A stretch of DNA of 10,275 bases from UBA4736 sp002404015 (GCA_036747295.1 DAIOCN010000045.1:1-10275), one strand, 5' to 3'; numbered from the stretch's first letter, positions 1-8,879 are shown. The notes: generated from the sequence alone by a model not told the origin. Translations and numbers: made by a program.

Positions 1-137
1 CGATCATCCTACGACCGCTCCTTACCGTCAAGTTATTTGCGGCGCGCCGCACTAGCTGCGGACGGGCTTTTCGGCCGGACCTCTAAACTCGCACACCAGA
101 TGGGCGCGCCGCTGATCTTGGATGCGTACGAGGCCAC

Positions 138-1540
<1,403 letters not shown>

Positions 1541-1544
<4 letters not shown>

Positions 1545-2221
1545 CGACCCTCTCCTACCTGGAGCTGCTGGGCACCCTCGGGCACGAGCTGCGCCGGCCG
1601 CTGACCGTGGTCCGGGGCGCGGCCACGATGCTGCTGTCCTCGCCCGATATCCCCGAGGCCTCCCGGGTCCAGATGCTCGAGCTGATCGACCGCAGCGCGG
1701 TCGCCATGTCAGACCTGATCGAGGACCTGATCACGGTCTGCCACCTGGAGGCCGGCGACCTGGTCGTGGACGCCGAGCAGCTGGAGGTGGCCCAGATCGT
1801 CGACCCCGTGGTCGAGGGCGCCCGGCTCCAGGCGGGCCAGCAGCCGCGCCCGATCCTGGTCCTCGGCTCCAACCCTGGCCTGGCGGTGCACGCCGACGCC
1901 GAACGGGCCATACAGGCTTTGCGAGCCCTGGTCGCCAACGCGATCGCCTTCTCGCCGCCTGGCTCGCGGGTCGAGATCTCGGTCCGGCCCGAGGCCTCGC
2001 GCGTCCGCTTCGAGGTGCTCGACCGGGGAAAGGGCGTCCCGGCCGCGGAGCGAGAGGCCATCTTCCGGCCCTTCCACCGCCTGGACAAGGGCGCCTCGGG
2101 GGCGGGTCTCGGCCTGCACCTGGCGCGCGGCGTGGTCAGGGCGATGGGCGGCGACGCGGGAGTTAAGTCTCGCCCGGGCGGCGGCTCGATCTTCTGGTTT
2201 ACCCTCAGTCGTCGTGCCTGA
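1541..2221 (+). CDS. Soluble sensor-less histidine kinase (HisKA + HATPase_c)
   Basis: A 226-residue protein made only of the catalytic core of a two-component sensor kinase. Seen: H-box LGHELRRPLT with the probable phospho-accepting His15; a dimerisation helix pair to about residue 75; N-box VANAIAFSPP with Asn133; G1 box DRGKGVP (161-167); F-box-like FRPFHR; G2 box GAGLGL (187-192); and the terminal GGGSIFWFTL strand. There is no signal peptide, membrane segment or PAS/GAF/HAMP domain, and no response regulator gene nearby. The N-box Lys/Arg common before the FS motif is Ala here. The GTG start overlaps the pyk stop by 4 nt, so translation is probably coupled to pyruvate kinase. Inference: it may act as an intracellular kinase with an unlinked regulator or a separate sensing partner. 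The family call is firm; the signal and partner are unknown. Confidence 0.88.
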
Positions 2222-2945
2222 GGAGAAGGAGGAGCGCAAGTACGAGCGCGTGCTCGTCGTCTCCGCTCACCCGGACGACCCCGAGTTCGGCTTTGGCGCC
2301 ACCGTGGCCAAGCTCACCAACGATGGCGCCGACGTCCGCTACGTCATCGTCACGGACGGTTCCCAGGGCGGTGAGGATCCCAGCGTCCCGGACGAAGAGC
2401 TGACGGCCACCCGCTACGAGGAGCAGCGCGCCGCCGCCCGGGTGCTCGGCGTGACCGACGTGGTCTTCCTGGGCTTCAAGGACGGCCACCTGGTGGCCGA
2501 CATCCCCCTTCGCAAGGCGATCACCAGGGAGATCCGCCACCACCGGCCGGACCTGGTCCTCACGCACGCCCCGGTGCGGATGCTGGGGGTCGGGATCGGC
2601 GCCTCCCACCCCGACCACCTGGCGGTCGGCGAGGCCACGCTCTGCGCGGTGTACCCGGACGCCCGCAACCCCCGCGCCTACCGCGAGCTGCTCTCCGAGG
2701 GCCTGGAACCGCACAAGGTCAAGGAGGTCTGGCTGCCGATCTTCGGCGAGGCCGACCATTTCATCGACGCCACCCTCCTGATGGACCGCAAGATCGAGGC
2801 CATCCTTCAGCACAAGAGCCAGTTCGACAAGCCGGACATGCCCGCGGACGCGCCCGCCAAGTGGATCCGGGAGAGGGCCAAGCTGGTCGGCGAGAAGGCC
2901 GGCTTCGAGTACGCCGAGGGCTTCAAGAGGCTCGAAACCGCCTGA
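2214..2945 (+). CDS. PIG-L family zinc-dependent deacetylase (LmbE-like)
   Basis: A 243-residue protein of the PIG-L/LmbE fold, whose members hydrolyse N-acetyl groups from sugars such as GlcNAc conjugates (MshB, BshB and others). Seen: the metal and catalytic motif SAHPDDPEFG (His19, Asp21, Asp22, Glu24) near the N terminus, and the second zinc-binding motif SHPDHLAVGEA (His132, Asp134, His135). Both are complete, so the enzyme should be active; no signal peptide is visible, so it is probably cytosolic. The GTG start overlaps the kinase stop by 8 nt. A GTG at 2250 (residue 13) is an alternative start, but the purine-rich AAGGAGGAG at 2227-2234 lies about 15 nt before it, further than usual. 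Substrate is not readable: no thiol-biosynthesis partner gene (mshA, mshC) is present, so a mycothiol role is not supported. Confidence 0.92.
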   Translation: MPEEKEERKYERVLVVSAHPDDPEFGFGATVAKLTNDGADVRYVIVTDGSQGGEDPSVPDEELTATRYEEQRAAARVLGVTDVVFLGFKDGHLVADIPLRKAITREIRHHRPDLVLTHAPVRMLGVGIGASHPDHLAVGEATLCAVYPDARNPRAYRELLSEGLEPHKVKEVWLPIFGEADHFIDATLLMDRKIEAILQHKSQFDKPDMPADAPAKWIRERAKLVGEKAGFEYAEGFKRLETA

Positions 2946-4387
2946 GCGACCCGATCAACGACCGCACGCTGGTCCTGGCCGCTCTCGACTACGTCGCTGC
3001 CCAGGCCCGGAGTTACCTGGGCGACCTCGACGACCAGCCCGCCAAGCCGCCGGGCGCCGACCGGGCGGCCGAAGCCATCTCGGGATCGCTGCCGGAGCGG
3101 GGCGAGGGCACGCTGGCGGCGTTGCGAGCGGTGACCGAGGCGGCCCTGCCCGCCGCAACCCGCTCCGCCGGCCCCCGCTTCTTCCACTTCGTGACCGGCG
3201 GCTCGACCCCGGCGGCGCTGGCCGCCGACTGGCTGACGTCGACGCTCGACCAGAACTCCTTCAGCTGGGTTAGCTCGCCGCTCGGATCCCAGGTCGAGAA
3301 GCTGGTGGTGGCGTGGCTCAAGGACCTGTTCGGGCTGCCCGCCGCGTGGGGCGGGGTGCTCACCTCGGGCGCCACGATGGCCAACTTCACCGCGTTGACC
3401 GCCGCCCGCCGCTGGTGGGCCGCGGAGCACGGCGTGGACGTCGAGGAGCAGGGCCTGTCCGGCCTGCCGCCCGTCCCCGTCCTCACCTCGGGCTACATCC
3501 ACTCCAGCGCGGTGAAGGCGCTGGCGATGGCCGGGATCGGTCGCGGCCGAGTGCGCCGGCTGGCCCGCAACCCGGAGGGAGCCGTCGACCTCGCCGCCCT
3601 GGAGGCGGTGCTCCGCGACCTGCGAGGCGCGCCGGCGATCGTTTGCGCCACGATCGGCGAGGTCAACGCGGGCGACTCCGACCCGGTCGCCGAGATGGCT
3701 GATCTGGCGCACCGCCACCACGCCTGGCTGCACGTGGACGGCGCCTTCGGCATCTTCGCTAGGGCCTCCACTCAGGCGGCCCACCTGGTCCCCGGCCTCG
3801 AAGCCGCCGACTCGGCGATCGGGGACGGGCACAAGTGGCTGAACGTCCCCTACGACTGCGGCTTCGCGTTCGTCCGCGACCCGGCCCTGCTCACCGGCGC
3901 CTTCACGTTGACGGGCGCCGCCTACCTGCCCGACGACAGCGACGCCCGCCCCAGCTTCGGCGACCGCGGACCGGAGGCGTCCCGGCGGGCCCGGGCGCTC
4001 ACCGTGTGGGCGTCGCTCCGCGCCTACGGTCGGGAGGGGATCCAGGAGATGGTGGACCGCCACATCGCCCTCGCCCGCAGAGTCGGCGAGCAGGTCGAGG
4101 CGGCGTCCGACCTGGAGCTTCTGGCGCCCGTCAGGCTCAACGTGGTCTGCTTCCGGGCGCGCCCGCCCGGGGTGCCCGAGGACCGGCTCGACGAGCTCAA
4201 CCGGCGCGTTGGGCAGGCGGTGCTCGAGGACGGCCGGGTGTACTTCGGCACCACCGTCTACGGCGGGAGGGTCGCCTTCCGGCCGGCGATCTCCAACTGG
4301 CGCACTGCCGAGCCGGACGTGGACCTGATCGTTCCCCTGGTCCGGGAGCTCGCCGCGTCAGTCCAGGCGCATACTGACCCCGATTAG
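2942..4387 (+). CDS. Group II PLP-dependent decarboxylase / aromatic-L-amino-acid decarboxylase-like
   Basis: Fold-type I pyridoxal-phosphate enzyme of the aromatic amino acid/glutamate decarboxylase family, expected to decarboxylate an amino acid (substrate unknown). Seen: PRFFHFVTGGSTPAALAADWL (Arg79 if numbered from 2942); the PLP phosphate region SGATMANFTAL (from residue 142); HVDGAFG with Asp266, which contacts the pyridine nitrogen; and DGHKWLNVPYDCG with the Schiff-base Lys298 (codon 3833-3835). Homology to the family already runs through the helix around 2975-3010, so the start must lie upstream of that. No ATG, GTG or TTG exists in frame between 2864 and that point. The only conventional start is GTG 2861, which would overlap the deacetylase by 85 nt and add an Arg-rich, unfamily-like tail. 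The CTG at 2942 overlaps the TGA as CTGA and is preceded by AAGAGG, so I place the start there with reservation. The product would be 481 residues. Confidence 0.88.
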   Translation: MSDPINDRTLVLAALDYVAAQARSYLGDLDDQPAKPPGADRAAEAISGSLPERGEGTLAALRAVTEAALPAATRSAGPRFFHFVTGGSTPAALAADWLTSTLDQNSFSWVSSPLGSQVEKLVVAWLKDLFGLPAAWGGVLTSGATMANFTALTAARRWWAAEHGVDVEEQGLSGLPPVPVLTSGYIHSSAVKALAMAGIGRGRVRRLARNPEGAVDLAALEAVLRDLRGAPAIVCATIGEVNAGDSDPVAEMADLAHRHHAWLHVDGAFGIFARASTQAAHLVPGLEAADSAIGDGHKWLNVPYDCGFAFVRDPALLTGAFTLTGAAYLPDDSDARPSFGDRGPEASRRARALTVWASLRAYGREGIQEMVDRHIALARRVGEQVEAASDLELLAPVRLNVVCFRARPPGVPEDRLDELNRRVGQAVLEDGRVYFGTTVYGGRVAFRPAISNWRTAEPDVDLIVPLVRELAASVQAHTDPD

Positions 4388-4453
4388 GTTCCCTCCACCG
4401 TGTTGGGAGAGGATTCCCTCTCCCTTGTGGGGAGGGTCAGGGAGGGGGTCTCC
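4386..4453 (+). repeat. Dispersed palindromic (REP-like) repeat, one partial and one complete copy, in a convergent gap
   Basis: The gap between the convergent decarboxylase and membrane-protein genes is filled by two adjacent copies of a C-tract/G-tract repeat. A truncated head (4386-4404) begins inside the decarboxylase stop codon and breaks soon after CCGTGT. A full copy (4414-4453) can fold as a stem pairing 4416-4423 with 4429-4436 around the loop CTTGT. The same element recurs at 8721-8758 and several times after 9931. Because both flanking genes end here, the hairpin may also act as a bidirectional terminator, although no clear U-tract follows. No protein is encoded. Confidence 0.75.
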
Positions 4454-4457
4454 TTTG

Positions 4458-4727
4458 CTATCGGTTGGCCGACCTGCGGACGATCAGGAAGATCCCGAAC
4501 GCGATCAGCAGCACCGGCCAGAGGACGTTTTCGTTGAGGCCGTTGAGCAGACCGGCGTTCTTCAGCAGGTAGTAGACCCCGATCAAGACAAGGGCGACGC
4601 CCCAGAACGGCGTCCACATGCCCCCGCTCCAGGGCCCGCCGTAGCCGCCCCGCCTCCAACGCTCGCGGCGGTCGTCGCGGCCGTCAGGCAGAAGGGGCGG
4701 CGGAGGGGACGCGGGATCGCTGCTCAC
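4458..4727 (-). CDS. Small two-helix membrane protein, LiaI/LiaF-like (DUF5668-type)
   Basis: An 89-residue protein with an Arg- and Pro-rich N-terminal tail (residues 1-40) that is probably cytosolic. It has two hydrophobic segments, about 41-57 (FWGVALVLIGVYYLL) and 69-84 (LWPVLLIAFGIFLIV), joined by a short Asn-containing turn and ending in RRSANR. The repeated WP-hydrophobic-G pattern is typical of the LiaI/LiaF-like transmembrane domain found in cell-envelope stress proteins; the role here is unknown. The GTG at 4727 is chosen because the longer reading extends back across the esterase gene in the wrong frame and has no membrane-protein character. A TATGAT box lies 6 nt upstream, so the transcript may be leaderless. 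It is the last gene of the minus-strand group, 35 nt after the esterase stop. Confidence 0.75.
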   Translation of the reverse strand: MSSDPASPPPPLLPDGRDDRRERWRRGGYGGPWSGGMWTPFWGVALVLIGVYYLLKNAGLLNGLNENVLWPVLLIAFGIFLIVRRSANR

Positions 4728-4733
4728 GACCCG

Positions 4734-4739
4734 ATCATA
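4734..4739 (-). promoter_or_regulatory. Possible -10 box for a leaderless transcript
   Basis: On the minus strand the hexamer TATGAT ends 6 nt before the GTG of the small membrane protein, so transcription would begin at or next to the start codon. No purine-rich ribosome site precedes the GTG, which fits a leaderless message, a style common in high-GC bacteria. No convincing -35 box is visible 16-18 nt upstream, so this is tentative. Confidence 0.3.
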
Positions 4740-4762
4740 GTGCGCCGCGCCTGCCCCCTTGG

Positions 4763-5380
4763 CTAGGTCCAGGCTGGGTCGAGCTGGGCCCAGATGGCTT
4801 CCGCCCAGGCCGCGTACTGGGGGTCGGCGGGGTGCAGCCCGTCGGCGGCCGTCCAGTCCTGGGTGGTGGCCGCCTTCCGGCTGAGGTCGCCCAGGTCCAC
4901 CCACAGGAATCCGCTGGCCGCGGCCTCCTCGCGCGCGATCCCGTTGAAGGCTTCGATCTTTTGGCGGATCATCTCGGGTGGTCCGAACTGGGCCGCGCCC
5001 GGGGTGGTCGACCAGTCGGGCACGCTGATCGCGGCCACCCGTGGCACCGCCACCAGCACGCCGTAGATCCACTTGATCGACTGCCGGTAGTCGGCCTGGG
5101 TCCGGCCCTGGACGACGTCGTTGGAGCCGATCAGGATGGTCGCGACGTCAGGCTTGAAGGAGTCCACGAGAGAGAGCTCGCGGCGGATCACGTCCTCCGT
5201 CGTGAACCCGTTGCCGGAGGGGTTCTCGACATCGACCAGCCGCCCGCTCTTCTTGGCGAGTGAGCGCGCCAGGAGGGTCGGGAAGCCCTTCTTCTTCGAG
5301 GAGGCGCCGACGCCCAGCGTGTAGGAGTCGCCCAGGGCCAGGTAGCGGACCGGGGCCGAGGAATCGGCGTTAGCGCTCAA
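4763..5380 (-). CDS. SGNH/GDSL-family esterase or lipase
   Basis: A 205-residue SGNH hydrolase, a fold that cleaves ester bonds in lipids, acylated sugars or thioesters. Seen: block I ALGDSYTLG with nucleophile Ser19; block II around NPSGNGF (Gly58); block III LIGSNDV with oxyanion Asn87; and block V DGLHP with Asp180 and His183. All catalytic positions are present and the length is normal. There is no signal peptide, so it is probably cytosolic. The start is TTG at 5380, overlapping the end of the dehydrogenase gene by 11 nt; no better start precedes the GDS motif and no clear Shine-Dalgarno is seen. Re-initiation after the upstream stop is therefore likely. The overlap and shared strand put it in an operon with the dehydrogenase. 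The natural substrate cannot be read. Confidence 0.92.
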   Translation of the reverse strand: MSANADSSAPVRYLALGDSYTLGVGASSKKKGFPTLLARSLAKKSGRLVDVENPSGNGFTTEDVIRRELSLVDSFKPDVATILIGSNDVVQGRTQADYRQSIKWIYGVLVAVPRVAAISVPDWSTTPGAAQFGPPEMIRQKIEAFNGIAREEAAASGFLWVDLGDLSRKAATTQDWTAADGLHPADPQYAAWAEAIWAQLDPAWT

Positions 5381-6461
5381 CGTAGGCGAGCGTGCTCCAC
5401 ACCTCGATCTTGGTCCTCACCCTGCGGATGACCTCCTCTGTGAACTCGGTCGTGGTGGCGTGGCCGGCCAGGTCCGCCGTCTTCACACCGTCCGAGACGG
5501 CCTCCAGGGTGCCCTCGTAGATCGCCCGGGAGGAGGTGTGGGCAGGCTCGCCGGGCGCGTAGGCCAGCAGCCCGCCCACGGCGAGGATCATGGCCATGGG
5601 GTTGGCGAGGTTCTTGCCCTGGAGGGCGGGGGCGGTCCCATGCGGAGCCTCCGCCATCACGATGGAGACGTGGCCCTCCGCGTCGAAGGAGAGCACCAGC
5701 GACTCGGCCGCCGCGATTGTCCCGAACATCTGCATCACGAGGTCGGACAGGTTGTCGCCGTCCCGGTTCATGGCCGGGATCACGAGCGGCTCGCCGTGGC
5801 TGGCTAGCAGCAGGGCGTAGGTGGCGTCGATCAGCTGGGGCTCGTAGCGGATGTCGGGGTTGGCCTCGGCCGCCCGGTCCATCTCCTCCTTGAACATGCC
5901 CTCGTAGACCGGGCTCACCGTCCACTTGGGGCCGCCGAAGACCCTGGCGCCGGCCCGTCGCGCGTGCCGGAACGAGTACTCCGCCACGATCCGGCAGGTC
6001 CGGCGGGAGATCTTCTCGGTCCGGTAGGCCATCTCGTCGAGGTCCTGGCCTTCCCGCCACTCCTTGGCGCCGTAGGCGTCGTCGACCGCCATCCGGATCA
6101 CGGAGATGGGGGAGTGGATGCCGGCCACCGGCCGGATGCTGGGGATGCGGCGCCCGGTGCGCACGATCACGCGGCCGTCGACCTCCTTGCGGAGGATGGC
6201 GTTGGGGCTGCCCACGTCGCCCGAGCCCTCGGGCGTGATGGTAGCCGCCTTCAGGCCGTAGCCGGCGGCCTTCATGGCGATGGCGGCGTCCAGGACGACC
6301 TGGTTCCGGCTCTCCCGCCGAGCCTCCAGCGAGAGGTCGAAGTGCTCGAGCTCGACCGCCATCCCGACCAGGGCCGGGTCCAACAGGCGGAGGGCCTCTC
6401 GCAGCAGCTCCTCGCCGGTCTGGTCGCCGTGGAGGACGACGATCCGGATGGGTTCGGCCAA
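5370..6461 (-). CDS. Isocitrate/isopropylmalate dehydrogenase family enzyme (IDH-like)
   Basis: A 363-residue beta-decarboxylating dehydrogenase, which oxidises a 2-hydroxy acid with NAD(P)+ and Mg/Mn and then loses CO2. Seen: GDQTG near the N terminus; ATITPEG and SPNAILR (Ser85, Asn87, Arg91), which resemble the substrate loop of the eukaryote-like NADP-isocitrate dehydrogenases; catalytic Lys179 in GGPKWTVSPVYEG; LIDATYALLL with Asp212; NRDGDNLSD with metal ligands Asp236 and Asp240; and EAPHGTAPALQGKNLANPMA for the cofactor-binding end. The length is nearer the bacterial type than the ~410-residue eukaryote-like type. The usual RENTE segment reads RMAVDDAYGA. TTG 6461 is the only start available, since an in-frame stop lies 15 nt upstream, and a CGAGG site is well placed. 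Isocitrate is the best guess, but homoisocitrate, isopropylmalate or tartrate cannot be excluded. Confidence 0.88.
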   Translation of the reverse strand: MAEPIRIVVLHGDQTGEELLREALRLLDPALVGMAVELEHFDLSLEARRESRNQVVLDAAIAMKAAGYGLKAATITPEGSGDVGSPNAILRKEVDGRVIVRTGRRIPSIRPVAGIHSPISVIRMAVDDAYGAKEWREGQDLDEMAYRTEKISRRTCRIVAEYSFRHARRAGARVFGGPKWTVSPVYEGMFKEEMDRAAEANPDIRYEPQLIDATYALLLASHGEPLVIPAMNRDGDNLSDLVMQMFGTIAAAESLVLSFDAEGHVSIVMAEAPHGTAPALQGKNLANPMAMILAVGGLLAYAPGEPAHTSSRAIYEGTLEAVSDGVKTADLAGHATTTEFTEEVIRRVRTKIEVWSTLAYVER

Positions 6462-6513
6462 GGCCTCGAAAGTTTAGCTATGACCCTCGGGTGGCGTTGC
6501 GGGTCGTGTACTA

Positions 6514-6540
6514 TTGACAGCGCCTGGCGAACGCTAGGCT
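6514..6540 (+). promoter_or_regulatory. Probable promoter of the rpmG-secE-nusG-rplKA operon
   Basis: A perfect -35 hexamer TTGACA (6514-6519) stands out in this GC-rich intergenic stretch. The best -10 match is TAGGCT (6535-6540), which fits TANNNT but leaves a short 15-nt spacer; an AT-rich segment just after (6541-6548) could serve instead with a longer one. Transcription would start roughly 6547-6555, about 35 nt before rpmG. The 125-nt gap is also the divergent promoter region for the dehydrogenase, whose own promoter I could not place. Confidence 0.5.
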
Positions 6541-6586
6541 TTATTTTTCTCCGCCCCGGGGAAGACTCCAATCAGTAGATAGGCGT

Positions 6587-6736
6587 ATGGAAACGATCAT
6601 CAGCATGCAGTGCGGCGACTGCAAGCGGCGCAACTACACGACGGTCAAAAACAAGAAGAATGATCCTGACCGCCTTGAGTTGAAGAAGTACTGCCGCTGG
6701 TGCCGCAAACACACCGCCCATCGGGAGACGAAGTAG
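6587..6736 (+). CDS. rpmG: 50S ribosomal protein L33
   Basis: A 49-residue large-subunit ribosomal protein bound near the E-site region of 23S rRNA. Seen: the L33 core NYTTVKNKKNDPDRLELKKY and the closing HTAHRETK. Two cysteine pairs (CGDC at 9-12 and CRWC at 36-39) make this the zinc-ribbon, Cys-containing form of L33 rather than the zinc-free paralogue. The ATG at 6587 gives the normal length; ATG 6605 would cut the first strand. The gene lies three bases before secE, the common arrangement in bacteria, and heads the operon behind a TTGACA promoter. Confidence 0.95.
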   Translation: METIISMQCGDCKRRNYTTVKNKKNDPDRLELKKYCRWCRKHTAHRETK

Positions 6737-6739
6737 CCG

Positions 6740-6979
6740 ATGGCCGTAACCGCACGCCGTCGGAACGAGCGGGACCAGGAGTTTCCTCCGTTCAGGTTCC
6801 TCCGGGAGACCTACGAGGAGCTGCGCAAGGTGGTCTGGCCGACCCCGGCCGAGCTCTACCGGTACACGCTGGTGGTCGTCATCACGGTCGTCGTCATAGC
6901 CGCCTTCATCGGCGCGGTGGACCTGGCCCTGAGCGAGATCTCCAAGCGCTGGATCTACGCCGCCGTGAAGGCAGGCTGA
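6740..6979 (+). CDS. secE: Preprotein translocase subunit SecE
   Basis: Essential clamp subunit of the SecYEG channel in the inner membrane. The 79-residue product is the short, single-helix form. Seen: the amphipathic cytosolic helix RFLRETYEELRKVVWPTPAEL (about 19-39) with the conserved KVVWPT signature, then one membrane span (about 42-64, YTLVVVITVVVIAAFIGAV). The N terminus is basic. ATG 6740 follows the rpmG stop by three bases with GGGAGA upstream inside rpmG, suggesting coupled translation, and nusG follows 11 nt after the stop. secE next to nusG is one of the most conserved gene pairs in bacteria. Confidence 0.96.
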   Translation: MAVTARRRNERDQEFPPFRFLRETYEELRKVVWPTPAELYRYTLVVVITVVVIAAFIGAVDLALSEISKRWIYAAVKAG

Positions 6980-6990
6980 AGAAAGGGAAC

Positions 6991-7539
6991 ATGGCAACCG
7001 AGCAGACGACAGAGCAGGTGCAGTGGTACGTGGTCCATGCCTATTCGGGGCATGAGGACAAGGTCAAGAAGAACCTCGAGAAGCGCATCGAGTCGATGGA
7101 CATGCACGAGCTGATCCTCGAGGTGCTCGTCCCCATGGAGGACGAGATCGAGATCAAGGACGGCAAGCGCCGCCACGTCCAGAAGCGGATCTTCCCGGGC
7201 TACATCATGGTCAAGATGGTCATGACGGACGAGTCCTGGTACGTGGTCCGCAACACCCCCGGCGTCACCAGCTTCGTGGGCTCCGGCAACAAGCCGGTCC
7301 CCCTGGCCGAGAAAGAGGTCAAGGGCATCCTGAAGCAGATGAAGCAGGAGGCGCCCAAGGTCCGCGTCGAGTTCCAGGTGGGCGAGAACGTGCGCGTGGT
7401 GGACGGCCCCTTCACCGACTTCATGGGCAAGGTCGACGAGATCAACCCCGACCGGGGCAAGCTCAAGGTGCTCGTCAACATGTTCGGCCGGGAGACCCCG
7501 GTCGAGCTCGACCTCCTGCAGGTCGAGAAGATCCACTAA
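6991..7539 (+). CDS. nusG: Transcription termination/antitermination factor NusG
   Basis: A 182-residue NusG, which binds the RNA polymerase clamp, affects pausing and links polymerase to Rho or ribosomal protein S10. Seen: the NGN domain from QWYVVHAYSGHEDKV through FPGYIMVKM (69-76) and VRNTPGVTSFVG (86-97), a linker, and the C-terminal KOW domain with GPFTDFMGKVDEI (139-151) ending in VELDLLQVEKI. The start is ATG 6991, not the longer in-frame reading from 6700, because GAAAGGGA lies 3 to 10 nt upstream and the upstream part overlaps secE in another frame. No insertion domain or extended acidic N terminus is present, unlike many Actinobacteria. Confidence 0.97.
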   Translation: MATEQTTEQVQWYVVHAYSGHEDKVKKNLEKRIESMDMHELILEVLVPMEDEIEIKDGKRRHVQKRIFPGYIMVKMVMTDESWYVVRNTPGVTSFVGSGNKPVPLAEKEVKGILKQMKQEAPKVRVEFQVGENVRVVDGPFTDFMGKVDEINPDRGKLKVLVNMFGRETPVELDLLQVEKIH

Positions 7540-7557
7540 AGGAACACCCAAGAAGAG

Positions 7558-7978
7558 ATGGGGAAGAAGAAGGTCCGCGCCGTGCTCAAGATCGAGCTGC
7601 AGGCGGGCAAGGCGACGCCTGCTCCGCCGGTCGGCACCGCGCTCGGCCCGCACGGCATCAACATCATGGAGTTCTGCAAGGCCTACAACGAGAGGACGGC
7701 CCAGCAGGCGGGCGAGGTGGTGCCGGCCGAGATCACCATCTTCGAAGATCGCAGCTTCAGCTTCATCCTCAAGACGCCCCCGGCCGTCAACCTGCTGATG
7801 AAGGCCGCGGGCATCGCCAAGGGCTCACCCCGGCCGAACAAGGAGAAGGTGGGCCGGGTCACCCGCGAACAGCTGCGCACCATCGCCGAGCAGAAGGCCA
7901 AGGACCTGAACGCCTACGACATGGACCGGGCCGTCGCCATGATCGAGGGTACGGCCCGTTCGATGGGGCTGGAAGTCG

Positions 7979-7986
<8 letters not shown>
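7558..7986 (+). CDS. rplK: 50S ribosomal protein L11
   Basis: A 142-residue protein of the GTPase-associated centre, binding 23S rRNA near the L10-L12 stalk and needed for factor-dependent GTP hydrolysis and for RelA activation. Seen: the Pro-rich N-terminal thiostrepton-facing segment APPVGTALGPHGINIMEFCK (about 22-41) and the C-terminal RNA-binding domain with SFILKTPPA, KGSPRPNKEKVG and DLNAYDMDRAVAMIEGTARSMG. Length and sequence are typical. ATG 7558 has AAAGGA and a second purine tract upstream. The last codons overlap the rplA start by 8 nt, so L11 and L1 synthesis is coupled. Confidence 0.98.
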
Positions 7987-8707
<721 letters not shown>

Positions 8708-8720
8708 CGTCGTCGTCGGA

Positions 8721-8758
8721 TTCCCTCCCCCGGGTGGGGAGGGTCAGGGAGGGGGTCC
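8721..8758 (+). repeat. Dispersed palindromic (REP-like) repeat after rplA
   Basis: One full copy of the C-tract/G-tract element also found at 4414-4453 and after 9946. It contains a perfect 8-bp inverted repeat CCCTCCCC/GGGGAGGG (8723-8730 with 8736-8743) around the loop CGGGT, then the tail TCAGGGAGGGGGTCC. It sits between rplA and the rplJL promoter and may stabilise the 3' end of the upstream message or slow polymerase. Confidence 0.75.
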
Positions 8759-8776
8759 TTTAGACTCAGTGCATCC

Positions 8777-8792
8777 GGCACGGCAGCGTGCC
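8777..8792 (+). other. Short perfect stem-loop between rplA and rplJ
   Basis: GGCACG (8777-8782) pairs exactly with CGTGCC (8787-8792) around a GCAG tetraloop. It lies upstream of the rplJL -10 box, so it could form only in read-through RNA from rplA. No T-tract follows, so it is not a classic terminator. The function is unknown. Confidence 0.4.
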
Positions 8793-8879
8793 AGAGAGGC
8801 TGAGCCCCTCCCACCCTGCGAGAAGTCGAACTTGTCCAGCCGCAGCGTCGTCTGGTCCGGCGGGACATCCGGCGAACGC

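Noticed and set aside
1..137. End of an upstream gene or promoter before pyk
   Set aside because: No reading frame with coding character and no -35/-10 pair of reasonable spacing; GCGGCGCGCCGC (40-51) is a simple GC palindrome without a T-tract.
2807..4063. Minus-strand open frame of 418 codons opposite the decarboxylase
   Set aside because: Low-complexity Gly/Arg/Gln-rich translation spanning two real genes; typical shadow frame of GC-rich DNA.
6462..6586. tRNA gene before rpmG/secE, as seen in many bacteria
   Set aside because: No cloverleaf, T-loop GTTCRA motif or CCA end can be found in this gap.
6700..6990. Upstream extension of the nusG frame
   Set aside because: It overlaps rpmG and secE in another frame and is Arg/Pro-rich; ATG 6991 has a good ribosome site and the typical NusG start.
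8790..8860. TPP-riboswitch-like words (GGCTGAG, ACCC, GAAC) between rplA and rplJ
   Set aside because: The required helices and the conserved 3' part of the THI element are not present in order, it lies upstream of the -10 box, and a thiamine gene does not follow.
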